Source: Coptis chinensis (Eukaryota; Streptophyta; Magnoliopsida; Ranunculales; Ranunculaceae). From it: 64,000 nt of DNA. Below, piece after piece: positions 9,738-22,000 of the stretch; position 1 is the stretch's first letter, and every line of letters begins with the position of its first letter. Where the stretch lies: contig CM027380.1 in NCBI GenBank assembly GCA_015680905.1, positions 107,308,501 through 107,372,500 on the forward strand, in the 5' to 3' direction. Below the pieces are notes generated by a model. The model was not told where the DNA came from and made no database searches. It saw only the letters and a program-made list of their open reading frames with translations. A program made the translations under genes and the position numbers.

Positions 9738-12009
9738 TTACAAAAGATATTGAGCTATAAAACAAAGAGGTTGAACTCCGATCCTTTGCGCCTCGGCGGG
9801 TGCGGGAGTAGAGGTGTCCTCGGGCATCTCTTTACGGGGTGAGCCGCCGGATATGTTTACTACCTCATCGGTGGCCGGGACGATCTTAGGGGCTCCTTGT
9901 CGGGGGCGGAGGGAGGTAGCAGCAGTGGATCGGCAGCTTGGTCCGGGCGGGGAGGCGGGAGGGAAGAAGTCTCCCGGCGAATGGTAGAAAGCTTCGGCCA
10001 TCCGGACGCCAGTTCCTAGCGATTTTCTTTTCGCTAGAGTGCGGAAGCGGTCGAGGCAGCTGCCGTGGATTGTTCAAGGTGGTTTTGCTTTGCGGCCTCC
10101 ATTCTTTGCGCCTTCTCACTGGTCGGTTTAGCCCTGAAGGTCCGCTATTTTTGCGACGGAGAGCCCCTTCGTGACCTTATTGTCGCGTTGTGTGCCTTGA
10201 GGGCGCGATACGATAGTCATCGCGTTCTTTCTCCGGCTTGGCATATTTTGCCTTCCGGCCCGTCCGCCCATGGATCTCCGCTTCCACCTCCTCCGTGGTG
10301 TCAAGGTGTTAGTCAATCCCGGATGGCGTAGCCTATATCCGTGCTCACCGGTGAACACGAGAGGAGTTAGAGGTGACACAAAGTAATGATGCAAGGCAAA
10401 AGAATCAAGATGAGACTCACCTTCTCCCACCCGGTGTAGATGGCGGTAGCGGTGGCGACAACGCGTTCGAAAGTCACCGTGAAGCTTGATCTCGTGGAAG
10501 ATGGGATGAGAAGAAAGAGAGGAGAGGCCACCGCGGCATTGTCTAAAGCGGAGTCTCTAGTGGTGGCAGGCGATCCCGGCCTTGAACTTCGGGATGCCGA
10601 TTTCGGCCCAACCGGCGCAGGATCCTTACCATGATGGGCGCTGATGGGACCAACGGCCGTGGGGCCGCAGCTGAGGGGCGGATGGGGCATCGAGTGGAGG
10701 TGTTACCCGCGGTTCTACACCTCTTGGCGGGTGGCCCTGGGCAGCCGAAGTCGATCTGCTTCATCTTCTTGGTCATTTCCCACAATTTGAGTTTGTTGAC
10801 ATCCATGTTACGAGTGGGGGGAGGGGAGTCGGAGATCGCAAAATCGCCCCTCCCAATCGCAAAGGGAAGAATAGGAGCGGGGAACACCTGGGCGGGGGTG
10901 GATTGGTCCGGAGCGGCGGTAGAGGGTTTCTTGGTCCGTGCGGCCGGCGGCTCTAAGGGCCTCGGCTTGTGAATGAGAGATCTTTTGGTGTAGCCTCTCT
11001 TAGTCTTGGGGGAGAAGGTTTGGGCAATCTCTCTTTAGGTGGAGGCGGGACGATAGAAAAGGGCCTTGATCGGGGCGAAGTCTTTGAGGGTTGGGTCGAG
11101 AAGAGCCGGAGTGGCTTTTCGGGATCAATGCCAAGAAGGCCGCGACCGGTCGTTTCCCGGATCGCGGAGTTTCGAAAGATTGCGGAGTAGACACCGCCAG
11201 TTGTATAGTTGTGAATGAGAATCGGGCCTCCAACCCGTGACAAAGAAAGTTAGCGGCAAGGTCAAAGGCGGATAAGAATGAATACAAGGACACATGGCGC
11301 TTTCGGATACACTTACCGCTCGAGAAAGTGTAAGTGCCTTAGAGAAACCTCAGAAGGGATGTCCGCTGACAGAAAGTTCCCGGACACATACAAAGGGTAA
11401 TGGTGCCACACTTTATCAGAGGTGGTGATGTGAAGAATGAAAGATTTCTTTCGTGGACGACTACAAAAGGATTGATAGCCTACTTCGCCAAACTTGGTAC
11501 TCTTTTTTGATGAAGTAATGGGCAATGACATCGCGGAGTTTGATCTGGGGAGAGTTGGTTTTGTTGTAAAAGTTGGCAGCGTACATGACACGCCAAAAAT
11601 TGCCAATGCCTTGACATGGCGGAATGTTGAAGTGATTGCATACTTCTACGTCAAGCAAAGACAGGGGGAACCTTAAAGCGGCTACTATTTGCCCAATCCG
11701 GTAGCGACCGGGCTCCCGGCCGCGGTTCTACAAGATGGGAAAGTGAGTCACACCGACACATGCTCTAACAAAGACATCATCCGGGATGCCATAAGCGGCT
11801 TTGATCGTCTAGGTTGGGTCTGTGGTAGTGTGGGGGGTGGGGAAGCTTAAACGATCTCCCGAGGTAGAAGGGATAGCGGCGGGGCTTGTCGCCAGCGGAG
11901 GTGGGAGAGTCCGATCCGTCGGCCCGATGGTGTTACTAGATCTAGAGGGTGGGGTCTCCGATCGATCAGATCGGACGACAGAGGAGTTCGAGGACTCCGA
12001 ACCAGACAT
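9738..12009 (-). pseudogene. Antisense extra ORF of element 1 (Transposase_28-like)
   Basis: On the strand opposite gag-pol, a long frame-shifted reading region begins with ATG at 12007-12009 (MSGSESSNSS, Ser/Pro-rich) and runs to a stop at 9738. Its N-terminal third, at about 11810-11300, reads AAYGIPDDVFVRACVG, GRYRIGQIVAALRFPLS, EVCNHFNIPPCQ, NFWRVMYAANFYNK and YPLYVSGNF. This matches my recollection of the 'putative gypsy type transposon' family (Pfam Transposase_28), known as an extra ORF of Tat elements. The remainder is Pro/Ser/Lys-rich and low in complexity. An in-frame upstream ATG exists at 12078. The function of such extra ORFs is not established. Stops and indels break this copy. 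The domain name needs a profile search; the strand and location are directly visible. Confidence 0.6.
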
Positions 12010-12699
12010 GATATTCGAGAGTGGGCGAGGCAAAGAAGCAGGGATTTCCAAAATTCGATCAAGATAAAGATATCCCACAGCCTAATGGGCGTGGAAAAGA
12101 GATGAACAGTGATCGGAACTAAATAAAAAACCAAGAATGGAAAAGAGGAAAGAGGAAGGAGAGCGAACCTGACCTTCAATGCGGCTGCAAGCAAGGAAGA
12201 GAAAGCACAAATGACGGAGACGATAACCCGGTAAGAGAGAATTTGGAGGAAGATGCTAACAAGAAGAGCGGAACAATTAGAGCAGAGAGGAAGAGGAAGA
12301 AGAGAGAGAGGTGCTGAGGTTAGAGAATGAAAGATGGAAGAATAATGGGAAAGATGAAGGGTTTGAGGGTTTGAGCGGGATTCGAGGCATCAGGGGCAAG
12401 CAAGTAATATTCAGGAGAGTGATATCCAAAGGTCAAGAGAAATGGTCCAGAGGATGGGCGCCACGTGGATATCGAAGAACGAGGTGTCAGGTTCTGCAGG
12501 TAATCATGACGCGTACAGGCATGCTAAGCACGCGTGTGAGAGAACAGAGCAAGCACGTGTCCGTTGAGAGATAGCACGTGCCCGTTGAGAGAAAGCACAC
12601 GTTGGTATCATTAAGTAAAAGAAGTAGGGGCCGCGGATCGATAAATTTGAGAATATCTCGGACCCCCAAACGAAGTTTTTCACGAGGTTCGGGGGGCCG
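12010..12699. other. 3' untranslated region of element 1
   Basis: Lies between the antisense frame start and the polypurine tract. It holds purine-rich stretches (about 12235-12345) and a GCACGTG-containing set of short near-repeats around 12530-12600 (GAGAGAACAGAGCAAGCACGTG versus GTTGAGAGATAGCACGTG and GTTGAGAGAAAGCACACG). A promoter for the antisense frame would be expected here, but I see no decisive TATA box. Confidence 0.4.
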
Positions 12700-12711
12700 A
12701 GAGGGGGCATT
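12700..12711 (+). other. Polypurine tract of element 1
   Basis: AGAGGGGGCATT immediately precedes the TG of the 3' LTR and follows a G-rich run. This is the standard position of the plus-strand primer. Confidence 0.7.
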
Positions 12712-13013
12712 TGTATCTACCAAATTCATGACCATGGGGATGACATGTCTCAAAGACCGAGGTAACTTAAGAAACCAGAGTGAGAGTCTGGGGATATAGG
12801 CCGCGGTACTTGAGGCATGAGTGGGACGGTTAGCGGTTATGAACTGGTGAGGTGGAGATCGTGGAATCAGGAAGCAGTTAGCGGTTAGGGAGTATAAGAG
12901 AGAGAGAAAGAGAGAAAAGAAGAGAGAAAAGAAAAACAGAAGAGAGAGAGGAGAGTGGCTGTAAGATCAGAGATTACATAGGGATTTCGAAGGTTGTAAA
13001 ATCTGATTATACA
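12712..13013 (+). repeat. 3' LTR of element 1
   Basis: Same TG...CA termini as 3273-3561, 13 bases longer through small indels. Followed directly by ATCCC, matching the left target duplication. Confidence 0.9.
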
Positions 13014-13068
13014 ATCCCTTTTGAAGATCTCCGCATCTTTTATTCTAAATCTCGTTTATTCCGCATCA
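13014..13068 (+). repeat. Right part of the old LTR split by element 1
   Basis: Begins with the second ATCCC copy and continues AT-rich sequence ending TTATTCCGCATCA. It is the continuation of 2971-3272 across the insertion. At about 13069 the sequence changes to a LINE-derived segment. Confidence 0.45.
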
Positions 13069-13715
13069 CTAATCAAGAGTAAGAACATGCATGTTTATAA
13101 ATTATGTGTGAATTAACTAATTTCGCACAAGTTTATTTGGCAGAAATGTATACACCCAAAAACTTCAGCACTTGCTTGGAAATTGATGAATAACTGTTCA
13201 GCGACTGAAGAGAAGGTTCAAAAGAGGAATTGCTCTAGTTTCTAGGTGTTGTTTGTGTATGCAAAAAGAAATCTGAAAGCCTACATCATATACTCTGGTC
13301 ATGCCCTTTTGCTAAACAACTATGGAGGTGGATAGCAGGTAGGTTCGAGAACAGATGCAACATTTTCAGAGTGCCATGGGGCCGGGGCAGTACAAAATGG
13401 GAGTACAATACTGAAGAAGTTATGGCAGGCTGCTATATTGGAGGCATGGTGAACGCTGCATATGAACAAGGTGCACTTTGAAGACTGTAAGTCTGTAACA
13501 ACAGCCTAAATTTCTTTTAGAGCTATGTGAGAAGGCAAGTAATACATGCAGGACATCTGTCAAAATACTACATGAGGATACAAAACATTGAGGTACTAAA
13601 AAATTGGGATGTGAAAGTTGTATCACATTCATTACCTTCCTATATATTGACAGGCATCAGCAAAAGTTGAGAATCAGATTCAATAACAACCTTTCCCAAC
13701 CAATTTAGTAACCTT
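13069..13715 (+). mobile_element. 3' LINE fragment (zf-RVT end), copy 1
   Basis: In the forward frame near 13130 the sequence encodes FIWQKCIHPKTSALAWKLMN, typical of the zinc-binding region at the C-terminus of plant L1-type reverse transcriptases. Later pieces (TCCTGGTCATGCCC-type sequence near 13295, then WRPWGAVQNG-like and MHMNKVHFED-like text) match the usual order. Frames are broken. A closely similar copy lies inverted at 42760-43403, and both begin near TAAGAACATG, so they share a 5' breakpoint or source. Confidence 0.7.
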
Positions 13716-14300
13716 TCCTGATAGTTAATATGCTTTTACTTGACCAGAAAAAATAAATAAATAAAAGAGAGGATATTTCGCAGGGCAAAAATCTGTACGT
13801 CATTACCTCGCCAATAGATGTCCCTCAGGTGGTAGAGAACTTAATTCTATCCAAGCACGTAGTCTATCAAAAGATGAAGAGGATTATTATGGTGTTGGTA
13901 TCTGCATTTTTTATATAACTAATCGGTCTTGGGAGTATAATTTGGACCTGTCATTGTAGATGACATGCTCTACGCATTTTACGACCAAGAACTGCGGGCC
14001 TACGATTTAGACGAGTGAGGTCCTAAATTACTTACAGTCCGTGGTTTAGAGGTGGCAACAAGGTTCATCATTCCTTCACAATTTAGAAGTAATTCTTGGG
14101 GCAATTATGACTCTGAGGACGAAACAAGGTTCCATGATTCTTCTTGGTGCAGAGGTTGCTCCCATATGATTTTTCTTAGTGTAGAGGTTCCTCTTTCGTT
14201 TAGGAAACAACGCCTATACCTGGTTTCGTATCACCCATATTTGCATGGTATTGCGTGAAATTTCTTGTGGAGAAAAGAGATGGCGGCTTGCATGCTTTGC
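13716..14300 (+). pseudogene. Possible kelch/F-box gene remnant
   Basis: Two frames carry wording like plant kelch-repeat proteins: SIQARSLSKDEEDYYGVG near 13835-13890, and after a shift VDDMLYAFYDQELRAYDLDE near 13958-14017, followed by GPKLLTVRGLEVATRF. Kelch blades often read 'DDMLYAF...LRAYD'. No complete repeat set, start or splice pattern can be reconstructed, so this is a weak call. Confidence 0.3.
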
Positions 14301-15960
14301 TAGGATATGATGTGACTGCTTGCATAATCAGCCAGGAGATGAGTACGTGCATGGTTGCTGCTGTTACTTATTGATTAGAATAAAGACGAGAGGGAAATTT
14401 TTAGTGAAGAAATGTATGGTTTTTGGTAAACAGAGAAGGGGAGTGACAAGTGTTTGTGCGGATGGGCTGGGTTAGGTTTTCAAGAAATTGGGCCAGAGAG
14501 CTGCTTCAAAAATAAAATTACTTTTAAAAACCTGAAAGTATTATTTTTGGGTTTTAATACCATTTCGTGAGTTTTCATTACTAAAAAGTCGTTGTTTGTT
14601 AAAATGTTTCGAATTTGGGGATATGACTCGCCCACCAAATCTTTATTTTCAAACTTTTCCGTCATCTCTTTTTACTCTTTAACCCTTTTTCATAAAAACA
14701 AAAATAAAAACTACTTCACGAGTACAGTTCTGTGATTCATATTCTTCACTTAAATTCTTTCTTTTTATGTCAAATTTATTTCTTCCACAATCTCAATGTA
14801 CATAAATTCCGTCAGTACTCCGGTATTATTAAGGTCGGACTCTTTTCTCATTTTTAAATTCATTATATTGTTATTTCACTCATATTTCATATAAATTCAT
14901 ATGGTGTAATTTTTTATGACATTTTTGCTTGTATTTTTTAATATAAATTACAATATTATCCTTTTTTGCTTGAAGCAAAACGCACGGGTGCGTGCATCAG
15001 TCTAGTGGAATATATATGCGAACAAAATACGCATTTTAATTCAAATCGCATCCTCATGTCAGTCATGTGTTTGGGCCTAGTTTGGGGTTATTCAGTATAC
15101 ATGGTTGCAATATTATCCCCAAAAAGAATCTTGTGCATTGGAGTTTCTTATTTGTCTGGATTAATGGAGATAGCACAGTGAATGGCCTGACTGTCTATTA
15201 ATAATAATGGCCAGCATCGAAATGCAAGTAAAGTCCAAAAAGAAAAAATGTTGTGGATCCCGATGACATCCAGGCAGCCAGATGGGGAGAAGAACTGAAG
15301 TCATCGAATACGTGAGAATGGAAGAAAAAGACAGGCCAAAGGGAACAAAGCATTGTTTTCTCGAAAACAACATAGATTGCCTGTCTTTGAGTTTGGAATT
15401 TAGACGGTCTATCTATCCAGTTTCAGCACACATGTAAAATCGAAATGTATCTCCTGTAATATGATCAGTTGTACACGTAACAGAAAACCGATATGGCAGC
15501 GACATCCGTCAATAAATATAGAGAGTGGCATATGTTTCAATTCCCTCCTGTTTCGCCTACAGTCCTCTGGTCTACCATTTGTAAATTTGTTTCAATATAA
15601 CCACACGGAATGGGCATGGGCTGATTAAGCATCTAGTTCAAATATGACGAGGGATTCCTTGGACACAACCAACTTTCTCCTACGTCTTGCTAATTTTCTT
15701 CAATTCTGGATAATCATAGTAGCTTCATCTCAACGTTCATTCATTCTAGTCATCCCGAATCATTGGAGCATAAAGAAAGTTTTCATGCCAAACGAAAGCC
15801 GCGCCGAAACTCATTTACCTGATAACTGTTTGCACTTATGCTGCAAAATCCATATATTTCCGATTGCTTGGCATCAATTAACTTTCTTAACAAAAAAACG
15901 AGAGTAAGTTTTTCATACTAAACGAAAGTAATAAGCTGTTACAAGATCTCCCCCAGTGCC
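14301..15960. other. Noncoding stretch
   Basis: AT-rich intergenic DNA. Short open frames at 14480-14665, 14966-15181 and 15644-15907 show no recognisable protein. A CGCACGGGTGCGTGCATCAG palindrome-containing motif near 14980-14999 recalls repeat ends but could not be assigned. Confidence 0.4.
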
Positions 15961-15990
15961 TTAGACATTACTAAATTTGTGTGTTGTGTT

Positions 15991-16230
15991 AGCTTCCAGC
16001 TGTTCTCACTTTTTCATTTTCTTAATCAAGATGACCATGCTCACATTAGGAAGGTTCTTTGTGTTCCGCGAGTGGAGGACAAGAATAGGTACATGAGAAT
16101 GCTCAACATCTCAAGCACTGAGGACGGGATTGCGAACTCAATGAGCATTTTAGATCCAAAAGTGGTAGATTCTGACGGTAATGAACGAGAGGATGATAAT
16201 ATTTCTGCACTTGCAGGTCTGAAGTGCTGA
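15991..16230 (+). other. Exon-like open segment, unidentified
   Basis: A TTAGCTTCCAG acceptor-like site ends at 15999 and is followed by an open frame to TGA at 16228-16230 encoding DDHAHIRKVLCVPRVEDKN and ISSTEDGIANSMSI. The composition is protein-like and acidic at the end, as in a terminal exon, but I do not recognise the family and see no matching upstream exons. It may be a gene fragment or chance. Confidence 0.25.
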
Positions 16231-18035
16231 TCATGAAGTTTTTGTTTTTGTAATACAAGGTCATACTTGCTTATAGCCATTCCTTTGAGGGTTTTGTTTT
16301 CTTTGTTTTACTCCCAGAATTATTATATCCTTTACAAACATTTTAAAGTAAGAATTCGTTAATATGTCCAATGAGTTGGATGTTCTAAATGAAGAGGGTT
16401 AGAAGCCTTTAAATACTACATGAAAACCTTTTAAGTATTATAAGTTGAATTACGAGCCGTGACTAGGAGCCTCACAAGATAGATCAGCTAAATAAAAATA
16501 GCAAAAGGAATCTACAATTTTGGCATTTTGCACAGCTTGGGTATCAGCAAAAGAAATCTTAGACTTGCTGACTCGTGAGGAAGTCAGTTAATAGTGTTTC
16601 TGGATATCTGCGTTTCATTTTTATTTTATTATGAGTGTTGTGTTTATGAGTGTTTCATCCCAAATGTCTGTTAGGTCTTGGCGTTGCTACCAGTCTGATA
16701 GGTCCTCGCATCTTGATGACTACATTTCCTGTTTAAATGCTCTGGTAATCTCTATTGTTTTATGGTACCCACATCAACATGGGTACATGTCTCTACACTA
16801 TATGATAGCCGAGATTTTAGGCATCCCCTCCCCCCTCCCCCCTCCCCCCTCCCCACTAGCCAGTAGTTATTTTTTGATTTCCCTATTTACACAATTTAGA
16901 TGCCCCCCCCTCTTTACTTATAATTTAAAAAAACCTCCCGCATGTCGTTGAAATTAAATAATTATCTACCATTTTTTAAAAAATTATAAGAGCCCCGAAT
17001 TCATTGAAGTTTTATAATTAGCCCTTGAATTACAGTTAAAATCCAAAGAAAGCATGGCTACTTATCGATCTCGAAAGAAACTAGGCTATTTATCAATCTC
17101 GAGAGAAACTAACGATGCGTAGCACGGTTTGCATACTTGTATTGAAAATGGATCAGAGTCATGTCCCTCGTGAGCTAAACCTAGAGTTTTTTAAGTAAAA
17201 AAAAATTAAATAGAGAATGAATAATAACAATTTAGTTACTAGCGAGTGCGGTTTGCCCTAAGATGTTAGTTGACGGTGAAAGTATCTTCAATTTTGACGT
17301 TTTCATATTAAAAATATCATTTGCCTAAAGGTTGGATGTTTTCCTGTAGAACATAATTGTTTTGTTGTGTGATTTAAACCTTTAAATCGTCTCCCAATGT
17401 ACAGAGTTATTGTGGTTTTAATCTGACGCTAATTTCGAAATTTCTATGTATTTTCTGTTGCTGTTTCTGGGTCATCCTACGTTGTGTCCTGCTTTGTACT
17501 TCATAAATTGGACTTATGCTTCTATTTATAAATTGTTAATGAGTTGTCTTTGTTCGTATTATAATTTATTATTTTCATTTTGTTAAGATGATGGTTTCTG
17601 GGTAAAAAAAAAGTGACACAATATTACTCATGTTCTTGAGAATGCATTCATTTAGTGTATATCGTTTTATATTCTTACAACAAAAGAAAATGATTTTATT
17701 TCTACAGAAGAAGTGTGATAGTACAAATCATCCATAGTTCTAGTTCTAGGAAGCAGGCATCCCATCAACACCTGCTTGACTTGACCTGCTTCATTGGGCA
17801 TAGCGTTTACAGCCCTAGTTGTGTACAAACTACAAACTACAACACTAAAACCTTATATCATTTGAGAATGTATAAGATTTTAGTGGGCAGCATAGGTGTG
17901 CCATAATAGTGGGCAGCGCAGGCATGTCATACTTGTGGGCAGGTAGGCAATATATAATTTCAGGGGTGAGGTTATAGTGCTGCCACAGTGAAAATATTAG
18001 CACACTAACTGAATCCCTGTATTTTTAATTTTTAT
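16231..18035. other. Noncoding stretch with a C-rich hexamer run
   Basis: Intergenic DNA with no supported gene. A pyrimidine run of about five CTCCCC units lies at 16826-16854. A frame at 16631-16951 passes through it and is not supported as coding. Confidence 0.5.
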
Positions 18036-18039
18036 TCTA

Positions 18040-18135
18040 AATTCAGTGAAGTCTACTGAGAGATGTAATGTATGATGCAGAACTGATCCAAAAAAACAAA
18101 TGTATGATGCAGAAGATGTATTGGACGAAGGATCT
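18040..18135 (+). pseudogene. Scrap of a CC-type NLR gene
   Basis: About 90 bases encode LRDVMYDAE, then after a short interruption MYDAEDVLDE. These are the EDVID-containing words of the Rx_N coiled-coil domain. The intact receptor at 55450 has the same KDVMYDAEDVLDEW at residues 70-83. The segment is too short for a domain and is followed by unrelated sequence. Chance is unlikely given the specific wording, but identity cannot be tested here. Confidence 0.45.
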
Positions 18136-19053
18136 TGCTTTTTTGTTTTAGGAGATAGCAAGTGGCTAGGAAAGCAATATGCTACTATTAGTTTGGGTTC
18201 TCACTACTATATCGAACGAAGATGTAGGCAAGAGTCTTACACTCTTAGTCTCTTACCAGTTTTTCTCGTGGCAAGTAAAACTGGTTGTGAAACTTAAATC
18301 TAAACATTCCCTAAAAATCAACAGTCCGTCTTTTTTCTCTTCTCATATTTGTGGCTGTATTGGAAAATTTCCAAATTTATTGACATGTAAATACTACCAT
18401 TAAAACTCGGCAGTACCTTACTGACTATCAATGAAATCCTATAATGATATACTCCTTCAAAGCCTTGAGCTCCAGTAACTTTTCTTGGTTTTTCACAGGC
18501 TCACAGCTCCAGTAAATTTTCGGTCAATGACTTTTCTTCAAAATCCAAGTTCAGTACCAATCCCCAGTGTCAAAGCATATAAATATATCCACTGAGGTGG
18601 CATACAACAACACAGGTTGTCTCCATAAAAAAAAATGCCCCAGACCTTTGGCACTGAGATACATTATTCTCAAATGTGATGAGAAACACATTGCATTACA
18701 GAATCATATTACTTCTTGCTCAGGTGAATACTAGTTTGGGTATGCATCTGTTGCTGTAATTACACGCATGTTTACTTCTGCACACACACAAGCCCGAAGG
18801 AAGAACGCTGACATGTATAGCAGCTAACAAGTTTCGACTCTTGGAGTTTACATGCATATACACAGCCATGGGAAACGGTAATAACTCATTAAAGATCTTA
18901 CATTCTTACACCAATATTACATTATAAACCAACAGTATCATTCAATGTTGCTAAAGGGTGCTTTTTCATATCAGGTAAAGTTACTATAATTCATAATCTT
19001 CTCTGTGTGAGCTAACAATACAGAACAACACAATTATTATTTAAAGTGTGTAT
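18136..19053. other. Intergenic DNA and 3' flank of PWD
   Basis: No gene supported. The right end is the expected 3' untranslated region of the minus-strand PWD gene, AT-rich and without a long frame. Confidence 0.5.
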
Positions 19054-22000
19054 TTATTGCGAGGTCTTGATGCTTTTATCAGGGCTGCGTGTCTGCACGA
19101 TATAGATGTCTTTGCCAATCACACATCCTTCTACATCCTGTGGGCATCCAAACTTCTGCTCTAGGAAAAATCCGACAGCACAGAGGCGCTGACCAAGCTG
19201 TGAACGGAAGATTGGGTCCACGGATAACGGCTTCTTGCTATAGTCTACTGTCAAATGGGTCATTTCGCCATCAGTAGGGCCTGAACCAAGTACCAACAGC
19301 TCCTCACTGAAATTCGCAAATGCTAGAGTCCGTACTTCTCCATCAAATTTTCCACAAGACAAGCGCCAGGGAGTCCCACGGGTGCCAGAAGCTAAGGTTT
19401 CACCAAGCCCTGGTGCAATTTCGGCTACGACAGAGTTAGTGTCTCGGTCTGTTGGACTCATTGTGTGGAGCACAAAGGATAACTCTGGGGACAGCATTTC
19501 TTGCACAAGTACTGCCATGGTAGCATCCTTCTGTGGCACACCAGCAGCACGTCGGCTTAGAACTGCCCTCCTTGTGTATAAAGAAGCCCATACTCGAGCA
19601 ACAGCATTTCCAAAAATGTTCGGGTTTGAAGGGTGAACATTTGGAATCGAGTCATACAATCCCGCAGCAGACATTCCAGCTAAGTCCTCAACATTGGCAC
19701 TCGATCGAGCAATCAAACGTTTGCTGTCAGGAAATATCCTGGCTATGTTATTGATGATCTCAGTGGAAGGGCGTTGGGTTGATATCAGTTCCTGGAGCTC
19801 AGAGCATAACTTATCCAGTTCACCACCTTCCACCTTGGCAGTTTCTATCTTTTCTACAAGGGATCTAAAAGCTTTGATAGAGCCGCTTTCCTCTAATGCT
19901 GATTCCATAGTCCCAAAAGTGATAACTGCCCCAGCAGGGACAAGAAACAACGCCGGCACTCCTTGGTCACTGTAGACTGCCATTACCAAGAGCAAGCTTA
20001 AATCAATAAAATTGGTTGAAGGACTATACTAGGCTTCAGGGAGCATTTGAAGTTTCTGTCATATAGCTCATGGTTTTTCCTTGGACAAGACACAAAAAAA
20101 AAGTAAAAGTACATAAAAAGCTAGTTCCTCAGCTTTAAGCAATTCTAAGTCATAAGACATCTAGTAAAGAACACTTGGCTCATATATCCATTACTTTTCT
20201 TGTTATTTTTCTTTTTGCTTCCCAGTCCTTTCTTTTCTCGGGAATACTGCTAGAACTGATGGGTTGTTTTATTTAATTTTAAAAGGTCAGGACAAAATTA
20301 TATGGAAGCAGTCAACTAGAGTATAAGTTTATGAAATACTTTTTATATAGATATCAATCACAACAACTAGAAAATGGGCAGAATCGTGAATTATGGTACA
20401 TGTATTTACAGATCTATATTTACCTTTATCTGAAAGTGCCGCCAAAGAAGCCAATTGACCACAAGCAAAGGCCTTTGCACCTGATGTGTGAGTATCTGCA
20501 TCTCTGAGCACTTGAACACCCAGAGAAATACCCTAACAAATATTGAGTTAGAATAGACATCAAATAAAACACCAAGCAGGTAGTAATTGGCTGCAGTAAA
20601 ATGAAGAAACAAACAATCTGTAGGGGTAATATTCCCCCAGTGTCCTAAAGACACGTGGTAGAGTGAGATTACACTGAAAGATCGTTATCAGAAAGGGAAT
20701 GGAGCATAAGATAATGGCTCTAGAATTGATTTGGTCAGTTCTGGTCAATTCCTACGAGTTCAGGACAGTCCCTTTAGTTTGACCAGTCAGTTCAGCGAAG
20801 TAGTTCGGGAACTGGACAGATCCAGAACTGGATGACGACCTTGTACAGTTGTATTTCAATATTAGAAGGACTCTTGGACGTGTTTAGAATAAGTGTTCCT
20901 TTTAGAGCAGACTTCCAAGTCTAAAGGTTTATTATGGAAACCTAGTCCAACTATGTCTCTTTCTATGTGATAACTTCTATTCTGATGTTGATCCTATCTT
21001 GACAAGGAAAAATGAAACCCTAGCTAGAAGATGGTTTCTTGGTAGCCAAGGAAACCTTATTCTAGGGCCTTCCATAAGTCACTATATATAGGAGGCAGCA
21101 GCAGTATGGGAACAGGGGAGGAAACCTTAATGGCCAAGATATAGAGGAATCCCTAGTCCCACTCACTATGCTATTCAGTCCCATAAAGAACTACAGCAGA
21201 CTTATTCCTGAAAGAGGATACATAGGCAGCCACCTTCATGGTTCAGTCCATATTATCAAACACTCCTATTGGTTTCAGCAGATACGCTTTAAACTTTAAA
21301 CTAGAACACGGTGGGAAGACATCAACACAGGATTGTGGGAATCTAGAAAAACCCCTACACAATCTATACCTGATTTGAGTTGGATGTTTTAACTATAGAC
21401 CAGGAAGACGACTGGGGTGATGGGGGTTCTGATCCAGATGAAATTCCATTTCGTGAAAGAGCAGGCAACACCTCTTTGTTTCCATTTAGAGTAGAAGGAA
21501 ACAAGTCAACACCAGCCGAAGATGCTTCCAACCTGAAAAATATCACCAACATAAATATAATAAGAGGCTAAAACAACATATCATTAACAGTAGAAAAGAC
21601 AGCTTTGAACCTTAGGATGTCTAGAATAAGCTTTTAATTATTGGTGTTCTTAGAAAACGACCTCACAGATTGGCCATTAAGGCTTCGGATGTGAGAAATT
21701 TTGTCTTCATCTTCGCATGTGACAAAAACCACCTTCTCCTGCAAGTTATCACAAGTGTTGTGATTGCTTATTTCATTTTAAAGTAATGAACATGCTGACA
21801 ATCTGTATCACATGACTTACTTGCCGGGCCCTAACACCAAGATGTGACAAGTGAGGCAGTTCTTGCAGAAGAACCACACCAACAACGTTATTCCCAGAAG
21901 CTGTGACCTGCATGTTACAGCACCCCACATTGAGCTTATTATGCTACTGGCCAGATGCTACACAAGCTTCTAAAAAGTCATTAAGGTAGCAGATTAACAA

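Larger units (their letters stand above)
3273..13013 (+). mobile_element. Ty3/gypsy LTR retrotransposon 1 (Tat-like), broken
   Basis: A 9.7-kb element bounded by LTRs at 3273-3561 and 12712-13013 and by the 5-bp duplication ATCCC. Order inside: primer-binding region, gag, protease, reverse transcriptase, RNase H, integrase, a ~90-bp tandem repeat, a long antisense frame, a polypurine tract, and the 3' LTR. This order, a tRNA-Asp-like primer site and a large 3' region with an extra frame fit the Tat lineage of plant gypsy elements. Coding frames are interrupted by many small indels, so it is not autonomous as written. It inserted into the LTR of an older gypsy element (2971-3272 and 13014-13068). 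Confidence 0.9.
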
